Below, in pieces: positions 34,683 to 43,923 of a DNA stretch of 64,000 nt. Position 1 is the stretch's first letter. Every line of letters starts with the position of its first letter. A program made the position numbers and the translations under genes. This DNA comes from Mariniphaga sp041687255 (GTDB taxonomy: Bacteria > Bacteroidota > Bacteroidia > Bacteroidales > Prolixibacteraceae), in NCBI GenBank assembly GCA_041687255.1, contig JAWLCL010000021.1, positions 1-64,000 of the forward strand. The letters run 5' to 3'. The notes beneath the pieces are model-generated. The model was given only the letters and a program-made list of their open reading frames with translations, was not told where the DNA came from and did not search any database.

Positions 34683-37373
34683 ATGGCCATAAAAAAATTA
34701 GACAGCATTTTTAAGCCGAAGCGAATAGCGCTGATTGGAGTATCGAACAATCCAAACAGTGTAGGAGGTATAACCCTTCGGAACCTGGTGGGCGGAGGTT
34801 ATAACGGAGTGGTATATCCGGTTAATCCCAAAAGGGAGGCAGTGTTTGGAATTCCTTGCTACCCGGATATAAAAAGCCTTCCAAAGGTTCCCGATTTGGC
34901 GGTTATAATGACAGCTGCTAAATTGGTTCCACAGCTCGTAAGGGAATGCGGAGAGGCAGGTGTTCATGGACTAATCATCATGTCGGCCGGTTTTAAAGAA
35001 GCAGGAGAAGAAGGTAAAAAACTTGAAGAAGAGGTAAAATCAGAAAAGTTAAAATATCCTGACATGCGGATAATTGGCCCGAACTGTCTTGGCATTTTGG
35101 TTCCGGGTCTCAGCATGAATGTAAGCTTTGCAAACGGAATGCCGGAAAAAGGGCATGTGGCATTTATCTCTCAATCGGGTGCATTGTGTACATCGGTGCT
35201 CGACTGGGCTTATGAATCGCATATCGGCTTTTCGTATTTTGTATCCATCGGTAACTCCATGGATGTTAACTTTGGTGATCTGATTGACTATTTCGGACAA
35301 GACCCGGGAACCAAATCTATTGTTTTATATGTGGAATCTCTATCAAATGCGCGTACTTTTATGTCAGCAGCCCGTGCTTTCTCAAGGGAAAAACCTATTA
35401 TAGTATACAAATCAGGGCGTTTCCCTGAATCGGCTGCAGCAGCCGCCTCTCATACCGGAGCGCTGGCATCGGAAGATTCGATATACGATGCCGTATTCCG
35501 CAGGGCCGGTCTTGCACGTGTTTACGATTTTGGAAATATATTTGATTTTACCGACCTTGTAGGACGCAAACGCATACCTAAAGGAAACCGTCTGGCAATA
35601 GTAACCAATGCCGGCGGTCCGGGAGTAATGGCTACCGACTCGCTCATCTCCTGGGGAGGGAAACTTGTAAAGCTGTCGGATGAAACGATGCAAAAACTCA
35701 ATGATTATCTTCCGCCTTTCTGGTCACACGGAAACCCGGTAGATGTGCTTGGAGATGCAACCCCGGAAAGATTTGCCAAAGCCACAGAAATTGTTCTTGA
35801 AGATAAGGGTGTGGATGCTGTACTGGTTCTTCTGACTCCACAGGCAATGACTGCGCCTACAGAAACTGCCGAAGCAATTGCCCAAATGGCAACCAAAACC
35901 TCAAAAACAATTATGGCTGCATGGCTTGGAGGAGCCAGCATGAGAGATGGCATCCAGGTGTTTAACCGTGCTGGAATTTCCAATTACCCCACCCCAGAAC
36001 AAGCCATCAGAGCTTTTATGACCCTGTCGCTTTATGCTAAAAACCTGGAGAGTTTGTTTGAAACCCCTAAAGAAGTTCCGGTGTCATTTCAATACGATCG
36101 GAATGAGCTCAGGAAGAAATACCTGGAAAAAGTATTTCCGAAGGCAAAGATACTGAATGAGGATGATTCGAAAATGCTGGTGAATGACTACGGTATTGAC
36201 ACCACTCATCCTACACCTGCCTACAATGAAGACGAAGCAGTGGAGATTGCTCAGAAAAAAGGTTACCCGGTGGTTTTAAAAATTTATTCTCCCGATATTA
36301 CGCACAAATCGGATGTAGGTGGAGTCGCATTGAATATCAAAGATGATGAGATGGTGCGGGCAACCTTCCGAAACATGGTTAAAACCGCTTCAGAGAAAAA
36401 ACCTGATGCAAAAATAGAAGGAGTAACGGTACAACGGATGGTCGACACCAAAGATGCTGTAGAACTTATACTTGGAACAAAAAAAGACCCGTCGTTCGGC
36501 ACAGTTATGCTTGTTGGTATGGGAGGAACTAGCGCAGAACTTTTTAAGGACAAACGGCTTGAATTCCCACCACTCAATGAAAGCCTGGCTCTGCAAATGT
36601 TGGAATCGCTTCAGATATTTCCCCTTCTTGAAGGATATCGGGGTGCTACGCGTAAAAATATCGAGAAACTTGTTGAGGTGTTGATACGAATGTCATATCT
36701 GGCAGCCGATTACCCGGAAATAAAGGAACTGGATATCAATCCGCTGATAGTTACTCCGACTGATGTTATTGCACTTGATGCACGCATTGTTATCGATGAA
36801 GAGGTAATGAAAAATCCTGTTAAGGAATACTCACACCTGATATTAAGGCCTTATCCTGAAAGCCTGATAAGCGAAAGCCAACTGAAAGATGGCTCACCGG
36901 TGCTGCTGAGACCTATCAAGCCGGAGGATGAACCTATGTGGCTTGAACTCCTGGCAAGTTGCTCAAAAGAATCGATTTACCACCGGTTCAGGTACGATTT
37001 CTACTTCGATTCTCATGAAGTAGCCACCCAATTTTGCTTTATTGACTACGACCGTGAAATTGCTATTGTAGCCGAAATCGAGGAAGAAGGAAAGAAAAAA
37101 CTTATTGGAGTAGGTAGGCTGATTGCTGATCCCGATGTTGAAGTCATGGAGTATGCCATTTTAATTACAGATGCCTGGCAGAAGAAGGAACTGGGATATA
37201 TCCTAACAGAATATTGTATGGAAGTTGCCAAAAACAGGGAAATAAAAACACTGGTTGCCGAAACTACGCGTGATAACAAACCAATGATTTCGGTATTCAG
37301 AAAACTAAATTTTAAAATCAGGTTCAATGAAGATTCAACAGTATCGGTCAGGAAGGACCTTACTGAAGAATAA
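34683..37373 (+). CDS. ADP-forming acyl-CoA ligase fused to a GNAT domain (Pat-like protein acetyltransferase)
   Basis: This 896-residue protein has a CoA-binding Rossmann domain (about 8-130), a succinyl-CoA ligase-like region with the phosphohistidine candidate H257 in ASHTGALASED, an ATP-grasp domain (about 490-710) and a C-terminal GNAT domain (about 735-896). Two roles are known for this layout: NDP-forming acetyl-CoA synthetase, and Pat/YfiQ lysine acetyltransferase in which the ligase part is regulatory. Retention of H257 leaves ligase activity possible. In the GNAT acetyl-CoA loop the usual Q/RxxGxG reads QKKELG, so one glycine is replaced by Glu. The location between acs and a sirtuin strongly favours a link to Acs acetylation. 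A 9-bp hairpin follows. Confidence 0.88.
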   Translation: MAIKKLDSIFKPKRIALIGVSNNPNSVGGITLRNLVGGGYNGVVYPVNPKREAVFGIPCYPDIKSLPKVPDLAVIMTAAKLVPQLVRECGEAGVHGLIIMSAGFKEAGEEGKKLEEEVKSEKLKYPDMRIIGPNCLGILVPGLSMNVSFANGMPEKGHVAFISQSGALCTSVLDWAYESHIGFSYFVSIGNSMDVNFGDLIDYFGQDPGTKSIVLYVESLSNARTFMSAARAFSREKPIIVYKSGRFPESAAAAASHTGALASEDSIYDAVFRRAGLARVYDFGNIFDFTDLVGRKRIPKGNRLAIVTNAGGPGVMATDSLISWGGKLVKLSDETMQKLNDYLPPFWSHGNPVDVLGDATPERFAKATEIVLEDKGVDAVLVLLTPQAMTAPTETAEAIAQMATKTSKTIMAAWLGGASMRDGIQVFNRAGISNYPTPEQAIRAFMTLSLYAKNLESLFETPKEVPVSFQYDRNELRKKYLEKVFPKAKILNEDDSKMLVNDYGIDTTHPTPAYNEDEAVEIAQKKGYPVVLKIYSPDITHKSDVGGVALNIKDDEMVRATFRNMVKTASEKKPDAKIEGVTVQRMVDTKDAVELILGTKKDPSFGTVMLVGMGGTSAELFKDKRLEFPPLNESLALQMLESLQIFPLLEGYRGATRKNIEKLVEVLIRMSYLAADYPEIKELDINPLIVTPTDVIALDARIVIDEEVMKNPVKEYSHLILRPYPESLISESQLKDGSPVLLRPIKPEDEPMWLELLASCSKESIYHRFRYDFYFDSHEVATQFCFIDYDREIAIVAEIEEEGKKKLIGVGRLIADPDVEVMEYAILITDAWQKKELGYILTEYCMEVAKNREIKTLVAETTRDNKPMISVFRKLNFKIRFNEDSTVSVRKDLTEE

Positions 37374-37396
37374 TTTTTCCGCTGCAACGTTTATAT

Positions 37397-37426
37397 TCCC
37401 GGCAGCTTATTTTCTGCCGGGATTTT
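37397..37426 (+). terminator. Weak terminator or attenuator between the Pat-like gene and the sirtuin
   Basis: The arms TCCCGGCAG (37397-37405) and CTGCCGGGA (37414-37422) form a perfect 9-bp stem with an 8-nt loop and a short T4 tail. The sirtuin starts 11 bp later, so the hairpin could attenuate rather than stop read-through. Confidence 0.55.
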
Positions 37427-37437
37427 AAACTGTGAAA

Positions 37438-38181
37438 ATGGATAAAGCCATAATTAGTGAAGCGGTTAAGCTCATCCGGAAATCGAAATATATGGTGGCC
37501 TTTACCGGCGCAGGTATTTCGGTCGAAAGTGGAATTCCCCCCTTTCGAGGAGCCGGCGGCTTATGGAATACCACTCATCCTATTTTTCTTGAAATTGAAT
37601 ACTTCAGAAACAAACCTCTTCAGTCGTGGCAAAAAATAAAAGAAGTGTTCTACGATAAACTGGGGGATGCAGAACCGAATAAAGCACATGAGATCCTGGC
37701 CAAAATGGAAAAGCGTAGTTTTCTTGAATCGGTGATAACCCAAAACATTGACCACCTGCACCAGAAGGCAGGAAGCAAATATGTTTATGAATTGCATGGC
37801 ACATACAAGCAGCTTGTCTGCATGGAATGTGGTTCTGAATACGACCTGAGTTTTGCCGATTTAAATTTTCTTCCTCCTACCTGTTTTGTTTGCAAGGGAA
37901 TTTTAAAACCTGATATGGTTTTCTTCAATGAACCCATTCCCCAATTTGCAAAAAAACGCTCATTTGATGAAGCACGAAAAACAGATTTACTGCTTATCAT
38001 AGGCACAAATGCAGAAGTGCTTCCGGCTGCAGAAATCCCTGAAGCAGCAAAAAAAACAGGAGCAAAAATTATTGAAATAAATATTAAACCTTCCCCTTTT
38101 ACACACACAGTTACTGATGTTTATATCGAAGCCAGGGCTGTCGAAGCAATGGAAGAAATAGGGAAACAATTGTATTTATAG
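37438..38181 (+). CDS. cobB: Sirtuin NAD-dependent protein deacylase
   Basis: A single-domain sirtuin of 247 residues from the ATG at 37438. A GTG two codons upstream is the alternative and is used for numbering here. The NAD-binding GAGIS (26-30), GIPPFRG (34-40) and TQNIDHLHQ (103-111) motifs, catalytic His122 and a zinc site of C130, C133, C151 and C154 are all present. It removes acyl groups from lysine and so could reactivate acetylated Acs. It is downstream of the Pat-like gene and convergent with an outer membrane protein gene (26 bp). Confidence 0.93.
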   Translation: MDKAIISEAVKLIRKSKYMVAFTGAGISVESGIPPFRGAGGLWNTTHPIFLEIEYFRNKPLQSWQKIKEVFYDKLGDAEPNKAHEILAKMEKRSFLESVITQNIDHLHQKAGSKYVYELHGTYKQLVCMECGSEYDLSFADLNFLPPTCFVCKGILKPDMVFFNEPIPQFAKKRSFDEARKTDLLLIIGTNAEVLPAAEIPEAAKKTGAKIIEINIKPSPFTHTVTDVYIEARAVEAMEEIGKQLYL

Positions 38182-38207
38182 CAGTTAACACCTGAACCGG
38201 AACGCAA

Positions 38208-40088
38208 TTATTCGAAGCGAAGAGGGGCAGGTGCTGCAGGATTAAAATTATAAAAATCCTGTTTAAGCTGTTCTTCAATTAAAACGCCGGCAAAATTTAC
38301 ATCAGAAGGAGAAAACGGGTAGAATGCAAATCGAATCTGGAATGTCCTGAAAACAAGATGTTCATTATGCAACCTCATTCCAAAGCCCAAACCGCTGTAA
38401 TAATTTTGCGTAAAAATCAATGAATTGTTGGATCCGATAATCCCCAAATCGGCAAAACCGAATGCTGCCATATTAAATTTATAGAATTCCCTGCGCAAAA
38501 ACATTACATACTCAAGATTCAGACTAAATCGCTGTTTTCCTATTGCCTCACTGCTCCTGAATCCCCTGATATGTTCGTCAACATTAAGGCTAAGTTTTTC
38601 GATATCAAACCTTCGGATTCCCATAAGATAATTTGTTCTGACAAATAAACGCAACCGTTTTCTTCCTGCACTTATTTGTCGGGAAATATAATTCATTCCC
38701 ACCTGAACCTGACCCTGCTCATAATCATTATTTTTGAAGTACCCCCCAATCCCGGCGGAAAGGTAGAGATACCCCTGCCGTTTAACGAGTAAATTACCAT
38801 TCGACAAATACAAGTGGGCATAATGACGGTTTCCAAATTCATTGACATCATATCCGTAGACAAGTTCATTTTTAAAACCTTCGGGAATATCTTCTGTAAT
38901 CCCATAACTATACACAAGATGGTCCTGAGTATAATGCCTTTGAGCAAATGTTATTCCGCCAAGAAAAAAAGTGCTGTTGGCAAAATACTGTTTGTTTCCA
39001 GGCTCAGTTGACGGTCGTTCAAAAAACCTGTTGTTGTAAAATCCGGCCGACAACACCATTTGCGAATTCTGAATGTAATTGGGCCTGACGGGAAAGCTTC
39101 GGCCGGCCCAGGCGCTTATGAAATAAAGGTCCATAGGAACTTCAGTCTGAACAGGGTGATGATCGTATACACGGTCGGTACGGTACATTCTTAATGCTGA
39201 ACCACCATACCCCCAGGTAATTGAAGGAGTGATGAAAGGTTTATCGACCACCATGCTGAATCCTTCTCTTTTATAGGTGTTCATATAACCGGCGGTAACA
39301 TCGAGAAACCTGCCCCTTATGTTGTTAATTTTATAAAAAGTTTCCAGTCCTGCATAGGGTTGCCGCCTTAGGTGCCCAACAAACCGAAATGACACTTCAT
39401 GGCCTACTCCAAAGATGTTGTGATTGTACAATTCGAGTGCTGCTGATTTTATTCCGTTAACATCACCGGTAACACCAAACGGGAAACGATCCTTTGTCAC
39501 CACATGTACCTTAACAAGGCCTTTATAAACAGAATCCTGCTCCAGTATAAACCTTACATCTTGAATATATCTCAAAGATCGAATTATACGCTCATTCTCA
39601 TACATCAGTTCAGGATCAAGAAAATCTCCTACTTCGAAAAGAAGCAATTTTTCAATGGTTCCCTTACTGGTAGTGGTGTGAATAATGTTTGCAGTCTTTT
39701 CAAGCCATGAAACAGCTTTGCTGGTTGTATCGGCAAAGGTGGGTCCAAAAACTTCAAGGGTGTTAATTGAAATTTCGGAGATAATTTTCCCTTCCATTCC
39801 AGCATAATAATTGTAAGCAAGGGTATCTTGCCTTTCTCTCGATTCAGGCTGGGATATAAGAAAATCATAAATCAACCCTGTTATTGAATTTTTTTTAGCC
39901 TTATATTCCAAACTGTCGTAAAACATTTCATGTTTCTCATTGGCTCTGCTTTCTGATGTTACCGTATCATTCTCCACTTCTTGTGCATTTGCATTCTGAC
40001 AAGCCAACACCAACATTATAACACCAGAAATCACGACAATTAAAAACAATAATAAATCTCCGTATATATATGGGTTTAACCTTTTCAA
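38208..40088 (-). CDS. BamA/TamA-like outer membrane protein
   Basis: This 626-residue protein has an N-terminal hydrophobic export signal with an alanine-rich end (ACQNANA). One or two POTRA-like modules (about 90-215) follow, with the IRSLRYIQDVRF and VKVHVVTKDRFPFG patterns seen in Omp85-type proteins. The rest is a long series of alternating amphipathic strands ending in RFAFYPF, compatible with a 16-stranded barrel. It probably acts in outer membrane protein or lipid biogenesis or as a two-partner secretion-like channel. The exact class is uncertain. Confidence 0.7.
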   Translation of the reverse strand: MKRLNPYIYGDLLLFLIVVISGVIMLVLACQNANAQEVENDTVTSESRANEKHEMFYDSLEYKAKKNSITGLIYDFLISQPESRERQDTLAYNYYAGMEGKIISEISINTLEVFGPTFADTTSKAVSWLEKTANIIHTTTSKGTIEKLLLFEVGDFLDPELMYENERIIRSLRYIQDVRFILEQDSVYKGLVKVHVVTKDRFPFGVTGDVNGIKSAALELYNHNIFGVGHEVSFRFVGHLRRQPYAGLETFYKINNIRGRFLDVTAGYMNTYKREGFSMVVDKPFITPSITWGYGGSALRMYRTDRVYDHHPVQTEVPMDLYFISAWAGRSFPVRPNYIQNSQMVLSAGFYNNRFFERPSTEPGNKQYFANSTFFLGGITFAQRHYTQDHLVYSYGITEDIPEGFKNELVYGYDVNEFGNRHYAHLYLSNGNLLVKRQGYLYLSAGIGGYFKNNDYEQGQVQVGMNYISRQISAGRKRLRLFVRTNYLMGIRRFDIEKLSLNVDEHIRGFRSSEAIGKQRFSLNLEYVMFLRREFYKFNMAAFGFADLGIIGSNNSLIFTQNYYSGLGFGMRLHNEHLVFRTFQIRFAFYPFSPSDVNFAGVLIEEQLKQDFYNFNPAAPAPLRFE

Positions 40089-40279
40089 ATTAAAATAGAT
40101 GGTTACATATTTACCGGAAAAATAATGATTTTCAAGGCTTCATTTCAATAAAAGCCTTGTTAATTTTAGTTAAAGCCTCTAAAAATAAGCCTAACCATAT
40201 GTAAATCCTGCAATACAGAAATGGTAGATTCGTTTTCCCTGTTCAGGAAATTCATCCGTTAATTTTATACTTTTGCCCA

Positions 40280-41029
40280 GTGGGAAAATTATATGAGACA
40301 TATAAGCGGAACATTTACGGTGTTATTGGCACCCTGGTGTTTCACATCTTGCTTTTTTCAGTATTTCTGTTGGCCGATGTTGAAAGAAAAGGTAACCTCC
40401 AGGAGGAAGAACTTATTATTGAATTCCCCGATTTAGTTTCCGAACCGGAAATAACAGAAGAAGAACAGGAGAATCAGGAAATGCAGGAAACCGAAACAGT
40501 GCCTAATGAAGCATCATCGCCTCTTTCTCAACCTCAAAGCAGTTCAACCAACAGAGCATCAAACAGATTGGCTCAAAATGACAAGTTTTTTGATGAAGAT
40601 TATATGAACGAAGTAGAGGAAGCACAAAAACTGGTTTCTGATGTTAATAATCAGCTTTCAAAAGAGAAGGTAAACTTTGAAGATATTAAAATGCCGGTTC
40701 GCACCAATGATGAATTAAATCCCGATTCAATCGGTAATTCGATATATTCCGGTGAAAGCAACATCGTTTATTATCTGGAAAACCGCTACCACAGAAGCCT
40801 TCCTGTTCCGGTTTATCTTACCAGGCGGGGCGGGAAAATAATAGTTGATATTTCAGTAAACCGGCAGGGTAAAGTTATTTCAGCAGAACCACGAAAAACC
40901 AGTGGAATTAATGACGAGCAACTTTATATTTATGCCAAAGCTGCCGCCTCCCGCACAATATTTAATGCAGACCCCACAGCCCCTGATCCACAGCGGGGAA
41001 CCATTCACTACACATTTATACCACAATGA
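40280..41029 (+). CDS. TonB-like energy transducer
   Basis: The 249-residue protein starts at a GTG. A single N-terminal membrane helix (VIGTLVFHILLFSVFLL, about 15-31) precedes an acidic Glu/Gln-rich periplasmic linker. A C-terminal TonB-like domain of about 80 residues follows (KIIVDISVNRQGKVISAEPRK). The linker is acidic rather than the usual Pro/Lys-rich one. A TACTTTTG box, matching the -7 consensus, lies at 40268-40275, only 5 bp before the start, so the message may be leaderless or the match may be chance. No TonB-dependent receptor or ExbBD gene is nearby. Confidence 0.78.
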   Translation: MGKLYETYKRNIYGVIGTLVFHILLFSVFLLADVERKGNLQEEELIIEFPDLVSEPEITEEEQENQEMQETETVPNEASSPLSQPQSSSTNRASNRLAQNDKFFDEDYMNEVEEAQKLVSDVNNQLSKEKVNFEDIKMPVRTNDELNPDSIGNSIYSGESNIVYYLENRYHRSLPVPVYLTRRGGKIIVDISVNRQGKVISAEPRKTSGINDEQLYIYAKAAASRTIFNADPTAPDPQRGTIHYTFIPQ

Positions 41030-41106
41030 CGTCAGTGACCTCTTAAACAACATTTTGCATCAATAAAGTACAGCAATCAGGTTTAACATGATTTAACAAA
41101 TATGAG

Positions 41107-41137
41107 TTGCATAAATGCATTACAGCCTTTATCTTTG
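41107..41137 (+). promoter_or_regulatory. Bacteroidetes-type promoter of a candidate small RNA
   Basis: TTG at 41107-41109 and TATCTTTG at 41130-41137 match the -33/-7 pattern (TTG, about 20 bp, TAnnTTTG) of the Bacteroidetes housekeeping sigma factor. Transcription should start near 41143. Confidence 0.6.
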
Positions 41138-41142
41138 TGTTA

Positions 41143-41229
41143 CGTTTATTTTCATAAGTTTAGGTTTAGTTAGGTTAGTTAGTTTAATGAGAAAAGGATG
41201 GGTTGTTGAACCCATCCTTCTTTTTTTTT
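41143..41229 (+). ncRNA. Candidate small RNA of about 87 nt
   Basis: A good promoter and a strong intrinsic terminator lie only about 90 bp apart, between the TonB-like gene and aconitase. The segment has a repetitive TTAGTTAGGTTAGTTAG tract before the terminator stem. The open frame that crosses it (41115-41339) reads through the terminator and is not credible. It may be a stand-alone RNA or a premature leader transcript of the TCA operon. I do not recognise an Rfam family. Confidence 0.45.
41194..41229 (+). terminator. Strong intrinsic terminator of the candidate small RNA
   Basis: AAGGATGGGTT (41194-41204) pairs with AACCCATCCTT (41209-41219) across a GTTG loop, followed by C and nine T residues. 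Confidence 0.85.
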
Positions 41230-41597
41230 ATAACCTTGTTATTCGTAAGTATTCACTCATTTCATATGCCTCGGGCAAAGCTTCATTCAAATCAACTTTT
41301 TTTGGCTGCAAAATAAACCGCCTGGTTTGCCAAAGCTAATCCCGCTCTCATTTCCTTATATCAATGACACTGAACCACATGACCCCTATAATAATTTTTT
41401 AAATAAACAATGTCAAATCCACCGAAATTTTCTTATATTCATTCTAAATTATATTTTGGTACTTAAAACACATCGAAGAATCTATATATTTAACGCCCTT
41501 AAAAGGAAAATAAATGTTGAATTACAACTTTTAAGGTCCATTTTTGTTAATTTTTGTGACATTTCAGAAAGAATTCAACAAACAAAAATATTACGGC
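41230..41597. other. Leader and promoter region of the TCA operon
   Basis: The 368 bp before aconitase are AT-rich and hold no supported gene. No exact TAnnTTTG element was seen; the closest is TATATTTTG near 41453. The in-frame extension of aconitase to 41544 is not protein-like. Confidence 0.35.
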
Positions 41598-43859
41598 ATG
41601 TTTGATTTAAACCTGATTAAAAAGATTTATTCAGAATTTCCACGGAAAGTTAATTCAGCAAAAGAAAAACTTAACCGCCCGATGACATATGCGGAAAAAA
41701 TCCTTTATGGTCATTTATACAATGAAGAAGGTTTGGAAGCATTCAATCGCGGTAAGGATTATGTCGATTTTGCACCTGACCGCGTTGCAATGCAAGACGC
41801 TACCGCTCAAATGGCGTTACTTCAGTTCATGAACTCAGGAAAGGAAACAACTTCAGTCCCTTCAACGGTTCATTGCGATCACCTGATACAGGCACAAGTT
41901 GATGGAAAGACCGACCTGGGCGTATCATTTAATGTTAATAAAGAAGTTTTTGATTTCCTGGAATCGGTATCCAACAAATATGGTATTGGATTCTGGAAAC
42001 CCGGTGCCGGCATCATACACCAGGTAGTACTTGAAAATTATGCCTTCCCGGGTGGAATGATGATTGGTACCGATTCGCATACCCCAAATGCCGGAGGTTT
42101 AGGTATGGTTGCAATCGGTGTTGGGGGTGCCGATGCCGTAGATGTTATGGCAGGCATGCCCTGGGAGCTTAAAATGCCTAAGCTGATAGGTGTGAAGTTA
42201 ACCGGAAAGCTAAATGGCTGGACCGCACCAAAAGATATTATTTTGAAAGTTGCAGGTATCTTAACCGTAAAAGGTGGAACCGGGGCAATTATTGAATATT
42301 TTGGAGAAGGAGCGGAATCAATTTCTGCAACAGGAAAAGGCACCATATGCAATATGGGAGCAGAAGTAGGTGCAACAACAAGTATTTTTGCCTACGACCA
42401 AAGCATGGAACGCTACCTGAAAGCTACCGGCAGAAGCGAAGTTGCTGAAATGGCCAACGAATTAAAAAGCTTCCTTTCACCCGACCCGCAGATATATGAA
42501 AACCCTGAACATTATTACGACCAGCTGATAGAAATAAATCTTTCTGAACTCGAACCTCACATAAACGGACCGTTCACACCCGATTTAGCAACTCCGGTTT
42601 CTGAAATGAAAGAAGCAGCCAAAAAGCATGGCTGGCCACTGGATGTAAAATTTGGCTTAATTGGTAGTTGCACCAACTCGTCATACGAAGACATATCGCG
42701 TGCTGCCTCCATTGCCAAACAAGCTGTAGAAAAAGGATTGAAAGCCCGTTCTGAATTCACAATTACTCCAGGCTCCGAACAGGTCAGATATACCATTGAA
42801 CGTGATGGATTTATTGATATATTTGAACAAATGGGAGGAAGAGTGTTTGCAAATGCCTGTGGTCCGTGCATTGGTCAATGGGCAAGACCGGGAGCCGATA
42901 AACAGGAAAAAAATACCATCGTTCATTCCTTCAACAGGAATTTTTCCAAAAGAAATGATGGTAATCCCAACACACATGCATTTGTTACATCACCCGAACT
43001 GGTTACTGCAATTGCCATTTCAGGAAGATTGGATTTTAATCCGCTGCACGACACTATTCCCGGTAAAAACGGGGAGCCGGTAAAATTAGACCCTCCTACA
43101 GGTTTTGAATTACCTGCTAACGGTTTCGAGGTAAAAGATGCTGGGTATCAGGCACCGGCCAAAGATGGTTCAAGTGTTCAGATTAATGTTGATCCCAATT
43201 CAAACAGGTTACAATTGCTTGAACCTTTTGATCCCTGGAGCGGAAAAAATATCACCGGTGCGCGGCTTCTTATTAAAGCTCAGGGAAAATGCACTACCGA
43301 CCATATTTCAATGGCTGGGCCATGGCTCAGGTTCAGAGGTCATCTCGACAATATTTCCAATAACCTGCTCATTGGGGCTGTGAATTCTTTTAACAATGAA
43401 TCGAATAAAGTTAAGAACCAGTTGACAGGCGAATATGGCGAAGTACCTAAAGTTCAAAGAGATTATAAAGCTCATGGCATCCCCACAGTAATTGTCGGAG
43501 ATCATAACTACGGAGAAGGTTCTTCGCGCGAACATGCTGCAATGGAACCACGCCATCTGGGAGTAGTAGCAGTCATTGTTAAATCGTTTGCACGCATTCA
43601 TGAAACAAACCTGAAAAAACAAGGAATGCTGGCCCTTACGTTCGACAACGAGAATCAGTACGATATCATCCAGGAAGATGATACATTTAATTTTCTTGAT
43701 CTTGATGAATTTACCGAAGGTAAACAGCTCCTGCTCGAAGTAGCCCATACAGATGGTTCAAAAGATATGGTAAAGTTAAACCACACTTATAACCAACAAC
43801 AAATTGAGTGGTTCAAAGCAGGTTCGGCATTAAATACAATCAGAAAACAAAATAATTAA
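41598..43859 (+). CDS. acn: Aconitate hydratase
   Basis: The 753-residue [4Fe-4S] enzyme interconverts citrate and isocitrate. ATG 41598 (MFDLNLIKK) is chosen over the 18-codon upstream extension. Cluster cysteines are in LIGSCTNSSYED and GPCIGQW. MIGTDSHTPNAGG and, near the C terminus, GEGSSREHAAMEPRHLG are catalytic-site motifs. The sequence is of the mitochondrial-like aconitase type found in Bacteroidetes. It is the first gene of an aconitase-IDH-IDH-citrate synthase operon. Confidence 0.96.
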   Translation: MFDLNLIKKIYSEFPRKVNSAKEKLNRPMTYAEKILYGHLYNEEGLEAFNRGKDYVDFAPDRVAMQDATAQMALLQFMNSGKETTSVPSTVHCDHLIQAQVDGKTDLGVSFNVNKEVFDFLESVSNKYGIGFWKPGAGIIHQVVLENYAFPGGMMIGTDSHTPNAGGLGMVAIGVGGADAVDVMAGMPWELKMPKLIGVKLTGKLNGWTAPKDIILKVAGILTVKGGTGAIIEYFGEGAESISATGKGTICNMGAEVGATTSIFAYDQSMERYLKATGRSEVAEMANELKSFLSPDPQIYENPEHYYDQLIEINLSELEPHINGPFTPDLATPVSEMKEAAKKHGWPLDVKFGLIGSCTNSSYEDISRAASIAKQAVEKGLKARSEFTITPGSEQVRYTIERDGFIDIFEQMGGRVFANACGPCIGQWARPGADKQEKNTIVHSFNRNFSKRNDGNPNTHAFVTSPELVTAIAISGRLDFNPLHDTIPGKNGEPVKLDPPTGFELPANGFEVKDAGYQAPAKDGSSVQINVDPNSNRLQLLEPFDPWSGKNITGARLLIKAQGKCTTDHISMAGPWLRFRGHLDNISNNLLIGAVNSFNNESNKVKNQLTGEYGEVPKVQRDYKAHGIPTVIVGDHNYGEGSSREHAAMEPRHLGVVAVIVKSFARIHETNLKKQGMLALTFDNENQYDIIQEDDTFNFLDLDEFTEGKQLLLEVAHTDGSKDMVKLNHTYNQQQIEWFKAGSALNTIRKQNN

Positions 43860-43923
43860 TTAGCAAGGCATTACCTGAAAGTTGTTGAAACAAAAGCTAA
43901 ATTTTAATATAAAATAGTTGAGA

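Noticed and set aside
40268..40275. TACTTTTG promoter box just before the TonB-like start
   Set aside because: It would put the transcription start on the start codon and no -33 element is present. A leaderless message is possible, but a chance match is more likely.
41115..41339. 74-codon open frame between the TonB-like gene and aconitase
   Set aside because: It reads straight through a strong intrinsic terminator (41194-41229) and begins before the predicted transcription start.
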